NCBI GenBank assembly: GCA_027665725.1
Contig: JAQDDS010000006.1
Coordinates: 1-64,000 of the forward strand
Source of the DNA: Streptococcaceae bacterium AF77-01CM03A
Lineage (GTDB): Bacteria; Bacillota; Bacilli; Lactobacillales; Streptococcaceae
Direction of reading: 5' to 3'
DNA length: 64,000 nucleotides
Part shown: positions 1 through 7,486 of the stretch, one piece after another
Numbering within the stretch: the first letter of the stretch is position 1
Layout: every line of letters begins with the position of its first letter
Notes under the pieces: generated by a model
The model's input: the letters and a program-made list of their open reading frames with translations, nothing else
Databases searched by the model: none
Told to the model about the DNA's origin: nothing
Translations under genes and position numbers: made by a program

Positions 1-51
1 AGCATCTGCCTTACAAGCAGAGGGTCAGCGGTTCGATCCCGTTAACTCCCA
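1..51 (+). tRNA. tRNA-Val (UAC), 5' truncated by window edge
   Basis: The anticodon arm TCTGC-CTTACAA-GCAGA carries anticodon TAC. A normal T arm and the 3' acceptor half CTCCC plus discriminator A follow. The 5' acceptor and D arm lie outside the window. It is the first visible member of a nine-tRNA block of the kind that follows rRNA operons in streptococci, so a 5S rRNA is expected upstream. Confidence 0.9.
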
Positions 52-53
52 TA

Positions 54-126
54 GGTCCCGTAGTGTAGCGGTTATCACGTCGCCCTGTCACGGCGAAGAT
101 CGCGGGTTCGATTCCCGTCGGGACCG
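54..126 (+). tRNA. tRNA-Asp (GUC)
   Basis: A complete cloverleaf: acceptor GGTCCCG pairs with CGGGACC, the anticodon loop holds GTC, and the T loop is GTTCGAT. It follows tRNA-Val by 2 nt, so the two are surely co-transcribed. Confidence 0.97.
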
Positions 127-144
127 TAATAACGAAAGTTATTT

Positions 145-217
145 GACTCGTTAGCTCAGTTGGTAGAGCAATTGACTTTTAATCAATGGGTCACTGGTTC
201 GAGCCCAGTACGGGTCA
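145..217 (+). tRNA. tRNA-Lys (UUU)
   Basis: The acceptor GACTCGT pairs with ACGGGTC (one G-T wobble). The anticodon is TTT in the loop CTTTTAA, with a standard T arm. Third tRNA of the cluster. Confidence 0.97.
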
Positions 218-222
218 TATTT

Positions 223-304
223 GCGGGTTTGGCGGAATTGGCAGACGCACCAGATTTAGGATCTGGCGCTTAACGGCGTGGGGGTTCAAGTCCCTTAACC
301 CGCA
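223..304 (+). tRNA. tRNA-Leu (UAG)
   Basis: Acceptor GCGGGTT pairs with AACCCGC. The anticodon loop TTTAGGA gives TAG. A long variable arm makes it a class II tRNA, as expected for leucine. Confidence 0.97.
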
Positions 305-316
305 TAATAGAAATCA

Positions 317-389
317 GCCGGCTTAGCTCAGTTGGTAGAGCATCTGATTTGTAATCAGAGGGTCGCGTGTTCAAGTCATGTAGCCGGCA
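317..389 (+). tRNA. tRNA-Thr (UGU)
   Basis: Acceptor GCCGGCT pairs with AGCCGGC. The anticodon loop TTTGTAA gives TGT. The cloverleaf is complete. Confidence 0.97.
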
Positions 390-416
390 TTTTTTTTAAT
401 ATAAACCAGAGTCGAT

Positions 417-488
417 GCGAACGTAGTTCAGTGGTAGAACACCACCTTGCCAAGGTGGGGGTCGCGGGTTCGAATCCCGTCGTTCGCT
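417..488 (+). tRNA. tRNA-Gly (GCC)
   Basis: Acceptor GCGAACG pairs with CGTTCGC. The anticodon stem CCACC/GGTGG encloses TTGCCAA (GCC). Complete. Confidence 0.97.
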
Positions 489-495
489 TAGAGAG

Positions 496-581
496 GCCGG
501 GGTGGCGGAACTGGCAGACGCACAGGACTTAAAATCCTGCGATTGGTAACGATCGTACCGGTTCGATTCCGGTCCTCGGCA
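496..581 (+). tRNA. tRNA-Leu (UAA)
   Basis: Acceptor GCCGGGG pairs with CCTCGGC (one wobble). The anticodon loop CTTAAAA gives TAA, and there is a long class II variable arm. It is the second leucine tRNA of the block. Confidence 0.97.
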
Positions 582-592
582 TATATTGAAGA

Positions 593-666
593 GCACCCTT
601 AGCTCAACTGGATAGAGTACCTGACTACGAATCAGGCGGTTAGAGGTTCGACTCCTCTAGGGTGCA
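593..666 (+). tRNA. tRNA-Arg (ACG)
   Basis: Acceptor GCACCCT pairs with AGGGTGC. The anticodon loop CTACGAA gives ACG, which is normally deaminated at A34 to inosine. Complete. Confidence 0.97.
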
Positions 667-680
667 TTAAACAATTAATT

Positions 681-754
681 CGGGAAGTAGCTCAGCTTGG
701 TAGAGTACTTGGTTTGGGACCAAGGTGTCGCAGGTTCGAATCCTGTCTTCCCGA
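681..754 (+). tRNA. tRNA-Pro (UGG)
   Basis: Acceptor CGGGAAG pairs with CTTCCCG. The anticodon loop TTTGGGA gives TGG. It is the last tRNA before the terminator. Confidence 0.97.
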
Positions 755-773
755 TTGATATAACTTATTAAGT

Positions 774-800
774 AGACCAATGAAGGTCTTTTTTATTTTT
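774..800 (+). terminator. terminator of the tRNA cluster
   Basis: A short stem AGACC/GGTCT with loop AATGAA is followed by a T-rich tract. It lies 20 nt after tRNA-Pro and probably ends the rRNA-tRNA transcript. The stem is only 5 bp, so it may be weak. Confidence 0.7.
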
Positions 801-852
801 CATTATAGTTACTTTTTCTATTTATTTAATTTTCTTAACTTCTATAAAAAAC

Positions 853-882
853 TTGCTATCTTGACTAAAACTAAGGTATACT
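853..882 (+). promoter_or_regulatory. candidate promoter of cls
   Basis: A -10 box TATACT at 877-882 is preceded by TTGCTA at 853-858 with an 18-nt spacer. A better -35 match, TTGACT at 861-866, is too close to use. It is the only good -10 between the tRNA terminator and cls. Confidence 0.4.
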
Positions 883-944
883 AGTAGTTAATAAGCTTTT
901 TAAAAATTTTAAATGAGATATCATGTTGTAAATGAGTGTAAGTT

Positions 945-2477
945 ATGGGTTTTAGAAAATTTCGATTATTAATGTCCAAGTATGGCTTTAGTATTGCGAT
1001 AATTCTGATAGAATTATTTGTTATTTTTGGCATTATTCTTTACATGAGCCAGATTGCACCAATTATTTGGGTGACTCTTGTATTTTTGATCAGCGTAGCA
1101 ACCGTTATAGCGATTGTTAATCGTTCGATGTCACCTGAAAGCAAAGTGACTTGGTTGATTGTGACCTTTGTGCCTGTGTTTGGTCCGTTACTTTATATCA
1201 TGTTTGGTGAGCGCCGACTATCAAAAAAAGAGCTGAAACAACTCAGAGAATTGCGTTCGATTACTTTACAAGAGAAGCATGAAGATAGTCTTCATCAGAA
1301 CCTACAAGAAACTGATAAATCTGCCTACGGGATTATCAACGCTTTGCTACATATGGATAATAACGCAGAAGTCTATGACCAGACAGATTTACAATTTTTC
1401 GCAAGTGGTGAGGAAATGTGGCAACAGATGCTGGAGGATCTAAAGAGAGCTAAAAAATTTATTTTTCTAGAATACTACATTGTCGAAGAGGGGTTAATGT
1501 GGGATAGCATGCTTGAGATTCTGGAAGAAAAGGCAGCCCAGGGAGTCGAGGTTAAGATGCTCTACGACGATATTGGTTGTATGGTAACTTTGCCGGGAGA
1601 TTATACGGTTCATTTGCGTTCTAAAGGAATTGATGCTCATAAGTTTAATAAGGTGATTCCTCGTATGACGGTGGCCTATAATAACCGTGATCACCGAAAA
1701 ATATTAGTCATTGATGGGCAGATTTCCTATACTGGAGGGATTAACCTTGCAGACGAATACATCAATCAGATTGAACGTTTTGGACACTGGAAAGATAGTG
1801 GGATTCGTATAGATGGTCCGGCGACTCAAGCCTTCACAAGACTATTTCTCATGAACTGGTACATCAACCGTGGAGAAATTAGTGACTTTGATCAGTATCA
1901 TTTGGAAAATCAGACACGATCCGGTAGTGGACTTTGTATCCCATATGGCAGTGGGCCAAAACCAATCTACCAGATGAAGGTGGGTAAAATTGTCTATCAA
2001 AACTTGATTAATCAAGCGGAAGATTTTGTCTACATCACAACGCCTTATCTCATTATTGATTATGATTTGACAGAGGATATAAAAAATGCGGCTATGCGAG
2101 GCGTGGATGTACGAATTGTAACTCCATATATACCGGATAAAAAGCTCATCCAGTTGGTAACTCGAGGATCTTATCCAGACCTTTTGTCTGCTGGTGTACG
2201 TATCTTTGAGTATACTCCTGGTTTTATCCATAGTAAGCAAATGATTGTTGATGATCGATTTGCAGCTGTCGGAACCATAAATCTAGACTATCGTAGTTTG
2301 GTTCATCACTATGAAAATGCGGTTTTATTATATGAAACACCGTCTATTGCAGCTATTCGTAAAGACTTTGAAGAGATTTTTGAACAATCTCAAGAAATCT
2401 TCTCGGATACCATAAATCCTACCTGGTATCAAATGATGATTAAAGAAGTGACACAGTTATTTGCACCTATGCTTTAA
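945..2477 (+). CDS. cls: cardiolipin synthase (PLD superfamily)
   Basis: Condenses two phosphatidylglycerol molecules to cardiolipin plus glycerol at the membrane. The 510-residue protein has the full family layout. Two N-terminal membrane segments (about residues 12-60) come first, then a PLDc_N-like segment (about 60-90). Two HKD motifs follow: H250-R-K-x4-D in HRKILVID, and H429-S-K in HSKQMIVDD. Both catalytic histidines are present, so it should be active. The ATG start has only a weak ribosome site (GAGTG about 8 nt upstream). The gene is monocistronic, between the tRNA terminator and its own terminator. Confidence 0.93.
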   Translation: MGFRKFRLLMSKYGFSIAIILIELFVIFGIILYMSQIAPIIWVTLVFLISVATVIAIVNRSMSPESKVTWLIVTFVPVFGPLLYIMFGERRLSKKELKQLRELRSITLQEKHEDSLHQNLQETDKSAYGIINALLHMDNNAEVYDQTDLQFFASGEEMWQQMLEDLKRAKKFIFLEYYIVEEGLMWDSMLEILEEKAAQGVEVKMLYDDIGCMVTLPGDYTVHLRSKGIDAHKFNKVIPRMTVAYNNRDHRKILVIDGQISYTGGINLADEYINQIERFGHWKDSGIRIDGPATQAFTRLFLMNWYINRGEISDFDQYHLENQTRSGSGLCIPYGSGPKPIYQMKVGKIVYQNLINQAEDFVYITTPYLIIDYDLTEDIKNAAMRGVDVRIVTPYIPDKKLIQLVTRGSYPDLLSAGVRIFEYTPGFIHSKQMIVDDRFAAVGTINLDYRSLVHHYENAVLLYETPSIAAIRKDFEEIFEQSQEIFSDTINPTWYQMMIKEVTQLFAPML

Positions 2478-2480
2478 TAG

Positions 2481-2508
2481 AAAGAGACGGTTTACCGTCT
2501 CTTTTTCT
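2481..2508 (+). terminator. cls terminator
   Basis: A 10-bp stem AAAGAGACGG/CCGTCTCTTT with a 4-nt loop is followed by T5. It starts 3 nt after the cls stop. Confidence 0.9.
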
Positions 2509-2521
2509 GTAAGCAGTTTCC

Positions 2522-2550
2522 TTGACATCTTATTTTTTTTGCGTTATCAT
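2522..2550 (+). promoter_or_regulatory. promoter of the TPP-controlled operon
   Basis: TTGACA (2522-2527), a 17-nt spacer and TATCAT (2545-2550). It sits just upstream of the riboswitch aptamer. Confidence 0.8.
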
Positions 2551-2565
2551 ATGTCCATATAATAT

Positions 2566-2655
<90 letters not shown>

Positions 2656-2730
2656 AATCATGCACCTTTTTCATATATGGAAAGAGGTTTTTCTTTTTGT
2701 TAAAAGAAAACCTGAGAAGAGGAGGTTTTT

Positions 2731-3021
2731 ATGAAAGCAAGCATTGCCTTGCAAGTTTTACCCTTATCACAAGGGATTGACCGAATAGCTCTTATCGATC
2801 AAGTCATTGCTTATCTGCAAGCTCAAGATGTTGCCATGGTAGTGACACCCTTTGAAACGGTCTTAGAGGGAGACTTTGATCAACTCATGCGCATTCTAAA
2901 AGAAGCGTTAGAAGTGGCAGGTCAAGGGGCAGACAATGTTTTTGCCAATGTGAAAATAAATGTAGGAGAGATTTTAAGCATCGATGAGAAACTTGAAAAA
3001 TATCATGAGACGGCATATTAG
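2731..3021 (+). CDS. thiamine-binding YkoF/MTH1187-family protein
   Basis: A 96-residue single-domain protein of the MTH1187/YkoF (thiamine-binding) superfamily, with the N-terminal pattern ASIALQVLPLSQG typical of the family. Members bind thiamine or its hydroxymethylpyrimidine (HMP) precursor in the cytoplasm. It starts with ATG 6 nt after GGAGG and is the first gene of the operon behind the TPP riboswitch. It overlaps the start region of the permease gene. The family call rests on the sequence and the context; the exact ligand is inferred. Confidence 0.8.
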   Translation: MKASIALQVLPLSQGIDRIALIDQVIAYLQAQDVAMVVTPFETVLEGDFDQLMRILKEALEVAGQGADNVFANVKINVGEILSIDEKLEKYHETAY

Positions 3022-3742
3022 TCTGCTAGGATTTTTGGGTGTCTTATCTCTTTGGCAGGTAGCGGGTTTGTTAAAACTCTTACCAAAGTTTATCTTGCCG
3101 ACACCACTTGAAATCCTTCAGTCTTTTGTTCGTGACAGAGAATTTCTCTGGTACCATAGCTGGGCAACCTTGAGAGTAGCTCTACTAGGTTTGATGTTAG
3201 GTGTCTTGATAGCCTGTATCATGGCCGTTCTTATGGATAGTCTGGGCTGGTTAAATGACCTGATTTACCCAATGATGGTGGTTGTCCAGACTATACCGAC
3301 CATTGCCATAGCCCCTATCCTGGTTTTATGGTTAGGTTATGGAATCTTGCCCAAGATTGTCTTGATTATCTTGACGACAACCTTCCCAATCATGGTCAGT
3401 ATTTTAGATGGATTTAGACATTGTGACAAGGACATGCTGACCTTGTTTAGTCTGATGCGTGCAAATCCCTGGCAAATCCTTTGGCATTTTAAAATCCCTG
3501 TCAGCCTGCCCTACTTTTATGCAGGATTGAGGGTCAGTGTCTCCTACGCCTTTATTACAACGGTGGTATCTGAGTGGTTGGGAGGCTTTGAAGGACTAGG
3601 TGTTTACATGATTCAGTCTAAAAAACTGTTTCAGTATGATACCATGTTTGCCATTATTATTTTGGTGTCGATTATCAGCCTTCTGGGTATGAAGCTGGTC
3701 GATATCAGTGAAAAATATGTGATTAAATGGAAACGTTCATAG
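3008..3742 (+). CDS. ABC transporter permease, HMP/thiamine-precursor type (ThiX-like)
   Basis: Membrane permease with about six hydrophobic segments and the BPD_transp_1 cytoplasmic loop, where the helix MLTLFSLMRANPWQ leads to KIP, the coupling site for the ATPase. It belongs to the SsuC/ThiX branch. The ORF could start at 2984, but ATG 3008 gives the family-like beginning MRRHISLLGFLG. Both starts overlap the previous gene, which implies translational coupling. With the lipoprotein and ATPase that follow it forms a complete importer, here inferred to carry formylaminopyrimidine or HMP for thiamine synthesis. Confidence 0.85.
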   Translation, partial: RRHISLLGFLGVLSLWQVAGLLKLLPKFILPTPLEILQSFVRDREFLWYHSWATLRVALLGLMLGVLIACIMAVLMDSLGWLNDLIYPMMVVVQTIPTIAIAPILVLWLGYGILPKIVLIILTTTFPIMVSILDGFRHCDKDMLTLFSLMRANPWQILWHFKIPVSLPYFYAGLRVSVSYAFITTVVSEWLGGFEGLGVYMIQSKKLFQYDTMFAIIILVSIISLLGMKLVDISEKYVIKWKRS

Positions 3743-3780
3743 AACAATAACGTTTGAGAAAAAGAAAAGAGGAAATAAAA

Positions 3781-4788
3781 ATGAAGAAAACATGGAAAGT
3801 GTTTTTAACGATTGTAACAGCACTTGTGGCTGTCGTGCTTGTGGCTTGTGGCCAAGGAACTGCTTCTAAGGATAACAAAGAAGCAGAACTTAAGAAAATT
3901 GACTTTATCCTAGACTGGACACCAAATACCAACCATACAGGGCTTTATGTAGCCAAAGAAAAAGGGTATTTCAAGGAAGCTGGAGTGGATGTGGACTTGA
4001 AATTGCCACCAGAAGAAAGTTCATCAGATTTAGTTATCAACGGTAAGGCACCGTTTGCTATCTACTTCCAAGACTACATGGCTAAGAAATTGGAAAAGGG
4101 GGCAGGTATTACTGCCGTTGCAGCGATTGTAGAGCACAACACATCAGGGATTATCTCTCGTAAGTCTGACAATGTTAGCAGTCCAAAAGACTTAGTTGGT
4201 AAGAAATACGGAACCTGGAATGACCCGACTGAGCTTGCTATGTTGAAAACCTTGGTAGAATCTCAAGGTGGAGACTTTGAGAAGGTCGAAAAAGTACCAA
4301 ACAACGACTCAAACTCGATTACACCGATTGCCAACGGCGTTTTTGACTCTGCTTGGATTTATTATGGTTGGGATGGAATTCTAGCTAAATCACAAGGTGT
4401 GGATGCAAACTTCATGTACTTGAAAGATTATGTCAAAGAGTTTGACTACTACTCACCTGTTATCATCGCTAACAACGACTATCTGAAAGACAACAAGGAA
4501 GAAGCTCGTAAAGTTATCCAAGCCATCAAAAAAGGCTACCAATATGCCATGGAGAACCCAGAAGAAGCTGCGGATATTCTCATTAAGAATGCCCCTGAAC
4601 TAAAAGAAAAACGTGACTTTATCATCGAATCTCAGAAATACTTGTCAAAAGAATACGCAAGCGACAAGGAAAAATGGGGACAATTTGATGCTGACCGTTG
4701 GAATGCCTTCTACAAATGGGATAAAGAAAATGGTATCCTTAAAGAAGACTTGACTGATAAAGGATTTACTAACGAATTTGTAAAATAA
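3781..4788 (+). CDS. substrate-binding lipoprotein of the thiamine-precursor ABC transporter (ThiY-like, NMT1 family)
   Basis: A 335-residue lipoprotein. The signal peptide ends in the lipobox LVAC (Cys about residue 22). An NMT1/ThiY periplasmic-binding fold follows, beginning KIDFILDWTPNTNHTGLYVA, a typical opening for pyrimidine-precursor binders. An upstream in-frame ATG at 3754 exists, but the ATG at 3781 has a proper site (AGAGGAAA) and gives a normal signal peptide. It is anchored outside the cell and delivers substrate to the permease. The stop codon overlaps the next start (TAATG). Confidence 0.9.
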   Translation: MKKTWKVFLTIVTALVAVVLVACGQGTASKDNKEAELKKIDFILDWTPNTNHTGLYVAKEKGYFKEAGVDVDLKLPPEESSSDLVINGKAPFAIYFQDYMAKKLEKGAGITAVAAIVEHNTSGIISRKSDNVSSPKDLVGKKYGTWNDPTELAMLKTLVESQGGDFEKVEKVPNNDSNSITPIANGVFDSAWIYYGWDGILAKSQGVDANFMYLKDYVKEFDYYSPVIIANNDYLKDNKEEARKVIQAIKKGYQYAMENPEEAADILIKNAPELKEKRDFIIESQKYLSKEYASDKEKWGQFDADRWNAFYKWDKENGILKEDLTDKGFTNEFVK

Positions 4789-5516
4789 TGACAGAAATTA
4801 GACTAGAACACGTAAGTTATGCCTACGATGCTGAAAAGATTTTAGAGGATATTAACCTACAAGTGACTTCAGGTGAAGTGGTCTCTATCCTAGGCCCCAG
4901 TGGTGTAGGAAAGACTACCCTCTTTAACCTGATTGCAGGCATTTTAGAAGTCCAGTCAGGGCGAATCATTCTTGATGGAGAGGAAAATCCTAAGGGGCGC
5001 GTGAGCTATATGCTACAAAAGGATCTCCTCTTGGAACATAAGACAGTGCTAGGAAATATCATCCTACCTCTCTTAATCCAAAAGGTGGATAAGGCAGAAG
5101 CTATTGCCAAATCGGATGAAATCCTTGCTACCTTTCAGTTGACGGCCGTACGGGATAAGTATCCTCATGAACTCAGCGGTGGGATGCGCCAGCGTGTAGC
5201 CTTACTTCGGACCTATCTTTTCGGGCACAAGCTTTTTCTTCTAGATGAGGCCTTTAGTGCCTTGGATGAGATGACTAAGATGGAGCTTCATGCCTGGTAT
5301 CTTGATATTCATAAACAGCTAGGCCTGACGACACTCATCATTACGCATAGTATCGAGGAGGCCCTCAATCTTAGCGACCGCATCTACATCCTAAAAAATC
5401 GGCCGGGCCAGATTGTATCTGAAATCAAACTTGATTGGTCTGAAGGCGAAGACAAGGAAGTTCAAAAAATTGCCTATAAACGCCAGATATTAGAAGAGTT
5501 GGGCTTAAATACATAG
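4788..5516 (+). CDS. ABC transporter ATP-binding protein (ThiZ-like)
   Basis: A 242-residue ATPase. Walker A is GPSGVGKTT (about residues 36-44), the signature is LSGGMRQR, Walker B is LFLLDEAFSALD and the switch histidine is in ITHS. The SsuB/TauB/ThiZ subgroup matches the permease and binding protein. The ATG shares one base with the preceding stop. Last gene of the TPP-controlled operon, followed by a terminator. Confidence 0.9.
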   Translation: MTEIRLEHVSYAYDAEKILEDINLQVTSGEVVSILGPSGVGKTTLFNLIAGILEVQSGRIILDGEENPKGRVSYMLQKDLLLEHKTVLGNIILPLLIQKVDKAEAIAKSDEILATFQLTAVRDKYPHELSGGMRQRVALLRTYLFGHKLFLLDEAFSALDEMTKMELHAWYLDIHKQLGLTTLIITHSIEEALNLSDRIYILKNRPGQIVSEIKLDWSEGEDKEVQKIAYKRQILEELGLNT

Positions 5517-5523
5517 ACAATCA

Positions 5524-5563
5524 AGAGAGCTAGTGAAGATTATTCTTTGCCAGCTCTTTTTTG
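5524..5563 (+). terminator. terminator of the thiamine-precursor transport operon
   Basis: The stem AGAGCT (5526-5531)/AGCTCT (5552-5557) is followed by a run of T residues, 8 nt after the ATPase stop codon. Confidence 0.7.
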
Positions 5564-5597
5564 TCTATAAATGGAAATTCTGATAGATAAAAATTGA

Positions 5598-5603
5598 TAT
5601 AAT
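5598..5603 (+). promoter_or_regulatory. -10 box before the small-ORF cluster
   Basis: A perfect TATAAT stands 17 nt before the ATG of the first small gene. No convincing -35 is seen, so the promoter is tentative. Confidence 0.4.
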
Positions 5604-5620
5604 TGAGGTATGGTGTTGTG

Positions 5621-5836
5621 ATGAAAAAAGATGAAATTAAAAAATATTTAGATACAGATCTTGAATTTAATGTTAATGGCCGAGGTGCTTGTTTCTTATC
5701 GAGCATATGTGTCGTTGGTTATGATTATGAAGGTCGGCAGTTTGATACAATTGATGAAGCTATGGAAGCTAAAGTTTTTGATGGAAAAAGTTTAGTGGAT
5801 ATATGGGATGATATTTTCCAGCAAATAAAAATATAA
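5621..5836 (+). CDS. hypothetical protein (small-ORF islet, gene 1)
   Basis: A 71-residue acidic soluble protein with no signal or membrane segment. The ATG at 5621 follows TTGAGG; an in-frame TTG at 5603 lies inside the -10 box and is unlikely. The sequence reads as one compact domain (LDTDLEFNVNGRGACF near the start, DGKSLVDIW near the end). I cannot assign a family with confidence. Short acidic proteins clustered like this in streptococci are often immunity proteins left over from contact-dependent toxins, but no toxin gene lies here. Confidence 0.6.
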   Translation: MKKDEIKKYLDTDLEFNVNGRGACFLSSICVVGYDYEGRQFDTIDEAMEAKVFDGKSLVDIWDDIFQQIKI

Positions 5837-5858
5837 TTTATATTGGACAGAGAAAATA

Positions 5859-6086
5859 ATGGTAAAATTTAATTTGATTGAAGTTGTGAATGGTTTTTAT
5901 CGTTACGAGATTTTTCCTGAAGGTGATGAGAGCAGAAGGGAGATTTTTGAATTTAATCCTTCTACCCGTGAGCTAAAGCGAAATGATCCCTCAAAATATG
6001 GTTTTGATTATGTGTCAAAAAGTATTATAAATCTAAAAAATGAAGACGGTGGCTTGAAGGAATCAGTTCAAGTTGTGTGGTACTAA
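5859..6086 (+). CDS. hypothetical protein (small-ORF islet, gene 2)
   Basis: A 75-residue protein that appears distantly paralogous to the next gene. Both open with a short beta-rich stretch around an aromatic residue (GFYRYEIFP here, GYWYIPEN there). Both then have a negatively charged strand-turn (FEFNPSTREL here, IEIDERTGEV there), and both end in a W-containing tail. No signal peptide. Function unknown. AT-rich like its neighbours and in the same orientation with 22 nt spacing. Confidence 0.6.
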   Translation: MVKFNLIEVVNGFYRYEIFPEGDESRREIFEFNPSTRELKRNDPSKYGFDYVSKSIINLKNEDGGLKESVQVVWY

Positions 6087-6122
6087 ATGACTTGAGCGAC
6101 TTTAGAATATAGGAAAAAAGCA

Positions 6123-6362
6123 ATGCTTAAACTAATTAAAATTTTTAATTCTAGTATTTTAGGATATTGGTATATTCCTGAAAACCGTGATCCAGGTTTG
6201 ATTGAGATTGATGAGCGCACTGGCGAAGTTACAGTTGCCATTGAGTCAAATTATGATAAAGAACTTGGGGGCCCCTATTATGCAAATAAGGCTCGTGGAG
6301 CAGTGAAGCGGATGTGGGATAGTGGGGAATTACCAAGCGAGAAATCATTTACCTGGTGGTAA
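6123..6362 (+). CDS. hypothetical protein (small-ORF islet, gene 3)
   Basis: A 79-residue soluble protein, apparently paralogous to gene 2 of the islet (same length class and order of elements). The tail is KSFTWW. The ATG follows GGAAAAAAGCA. No recognised domain. The pair may be divergent copies of one immunity-like module; this is inference only. Confidence 0.6.
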   Translation: MLKLIKIFNSSILGYWYIPENRDPGLIEIDERTGEVTVAIESNYDKELGGPYYANKARGAVKRMWDSGELPSEKSFTWW

Positions 6363-6389
6363 TTTTAAGAGATAACAAAAAGTGATTAA

Positions 6390-6683
6390 ATGATGTTAAA
6401 TAATGAACTAAATGACTACAGCAAACAAGACCCATCCGATGAAACAGATGAACTCATTACTTCGGAGTCCAATCTTGAAGGGTACAGTGATTTTTACAAA
6501 GATAGTGAAGATTCAAAAGTTTGGTGGATTGATAAAATAGATGTTATAGGAGAGATTCTGTTCAGCTTTGATAAGAAAAAAATTTATAACATTTTTCTCG
6601 ACTATCCTCACAACATGACTGAAGAAGAAGTTAGAATTTTTGAAAGGGAAAATCCGTTTTGGAAAGATTTTTTCTCTCGATGA
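6390..6683 (+). CDS. hypothetical acidic protein (small-ORF islet, gene 4)
   Basis: A 97-residue strongly acidic protein. Its C-terminal half holds an aromatic and charged segment with the phrases FLDYPHNMT and RENPFWKDFF. I have an unverified memory of similar phrases in small uncharacterised Firmicute proteins found near polymorphic toxins. The ribosome site before ATG 6390 is weak; ATG 6393 is an equivalent start. Last gene before a strong terminator. Confidence 0.6.
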   Translation: MMLNNELNDYSKQDPSDETDELITSESNLEGYSDFYKDSEDSKVWWIDKIDVIGEILFSFDKKKIYNIFLDYPHNMTEEEVRIFERENPFWKDFFSR

Positions 6684-6732
6684 TAGACTATGAACTATAG
6701 CTAGAGAACGAAAAACAACCTAAACTACAAAA

Positions 6733-6773
6733 AACTTCGGTATACCATTAATGATACCGAAGATTTATTTTTC
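6733..6773 (+). terminator. terminator after the small-ORF islet
   Basis: A 9-bp perfect stem CTTCGGTAT (6735-6743)/ATACCGAAG (6754-6762) is followed by ATTTATTTTT. Confidence 0.8.
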
Positions 6774-6817
6774 TAGACTTTACGAAATATTTCTTAGATT
6801 TGATGATAAATAACATA

Positions 6818-6861
6818 CTTTCAAAGGATTTGAAAGCTAGGTGTAACTTTGTTATTATAAT
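6818..6861 (+). promoter_or_regulatory. palindrome and upstream -10 box before ctsR
   Basis: CTTTCAAA-GGA-TTTGAAAG (6818-6836) is a perfect 8-bp inverted repeat with a 3-nt centre. TATAAT follows at 6856-6861. A related sequence overlaps the -35 of the rpoB promoter at 37778. It may be a distal ctsR promoter with an operator, but the spacing from TTGAAA to TATAAT (20 nt) is long. Confidence 0.4.
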
Positions 6862-6952
6862 ATAAATGTAGAATAGAAAACGGAATAAGGCATAGTTTGC
6901 TATCGGAAGCAATTTTAAAACTCAGTATTTTCAAGGATTAAGCCCTAAAAGT

Positions 6953-6998
6953 TTGACTTATAGAGTCTTAAATGATAGTATAGTCAAAGATAGTCAAA
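6953..6998 (+). promoter_or_regulatory. ctsR-clpC promoter with CtsR operator
   Basis: The promoter is TTGACT (6953-6958), 17 nt, TAGTAT (6976-6981). Directly downstream lies the heptamer direct repeat AGTCAAA-GAT-AGTCAAA (6982-6998), an exact fit to the CtsR consensus (R)GTCAAA-NAN-(R)GTCAAA. CtsR binding here would block initiation, so the operon should be autoregulated and induced by heat or protein stress. Confidence 0.92.
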
Positions 6999-7021
6999 GT
7001 TTAAGAAGGAGGTAGCAAGCT

Positions 7022-7480
7022 ATGAAATTTAAAAATACATCAGACCATATTGAAGCCTATATCAAGGCGATTTTAGAACAATCTGGTATCGTAGAATTGC
7101 AACGAAGCCAGCTAGCGGATACCTTTCAAGTTGTACCTAGCCAGATTAACTATGTGATTAAAACTCGTTTTACAGAGAGTAGAGGGTATCTAGTTGAGAG
7201 TAAGCGAGGAGGTGGAGGCTATATTCGGATTGGCCGAATTGAATTCTCCAACCACCATGAAATGCTCCGCGATTTATTGTATTCAGTAGGTGAAGAAGTC
7301 AACCAAGTCATTTTTGAAGATGTCTTAAGACTCTTAGTCGAACAAGACTTGTTGACCCGTCAAGAGATGAGTCTATTATTAGCTATGGGGACAGACCGAA
7401 TTCTAGGTGAGGAAGCTAATTATATTCGTGCCAATATGCTTCGCCAGTTGTTGCATGAAGTAGATAGAAAAGGAAAATAA
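7022..7480 (+). CDS. ctsR: CtsR transcriptional repressor
   Basis: A 152-residue class III heat-shock repressor. The N-terminal winged helix-turn-helix includes the glycine-rich wing SKRGGGGYIRI, and a C-terminal dimerisation and McsB/ClpC-sensing domain follows. It represses clp genes through the heptamer repeat in its own promoter. The ATG follows AGAAGGAGG. clpC begins 6 nt after the stop. As is usual in streptococci, no mcsA or mcsB genes lie between ctsR and clpC. Confidence 0.96.
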   Translation: MKFKNTSDHIEAYIKAILEQSGIVELQRSQLADTFQVVPSQINYVIKTRFTESRGYLVESKRGGGGYIRIGRIEFSNHHEMLRDLLYSVGEEVNQVIFEDVLRLLVEQDLLTRQEMSLLLAMGTDRILGEEANYIRANMLRQLLHEVDRKGK

Positions 7481-7486
7481 AATTAC

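Noticed and set aside
332..596. ORFs on both strands across the tRNA genes
   Set aside because: They run through four complete tRNA cloverleaves and have no ribosome site or coding signature.
1494..2240. Minus-strand ORFs opposite cls
   Set aside because: Shadows of a well-conserved gene; no start signals or family resemblance.
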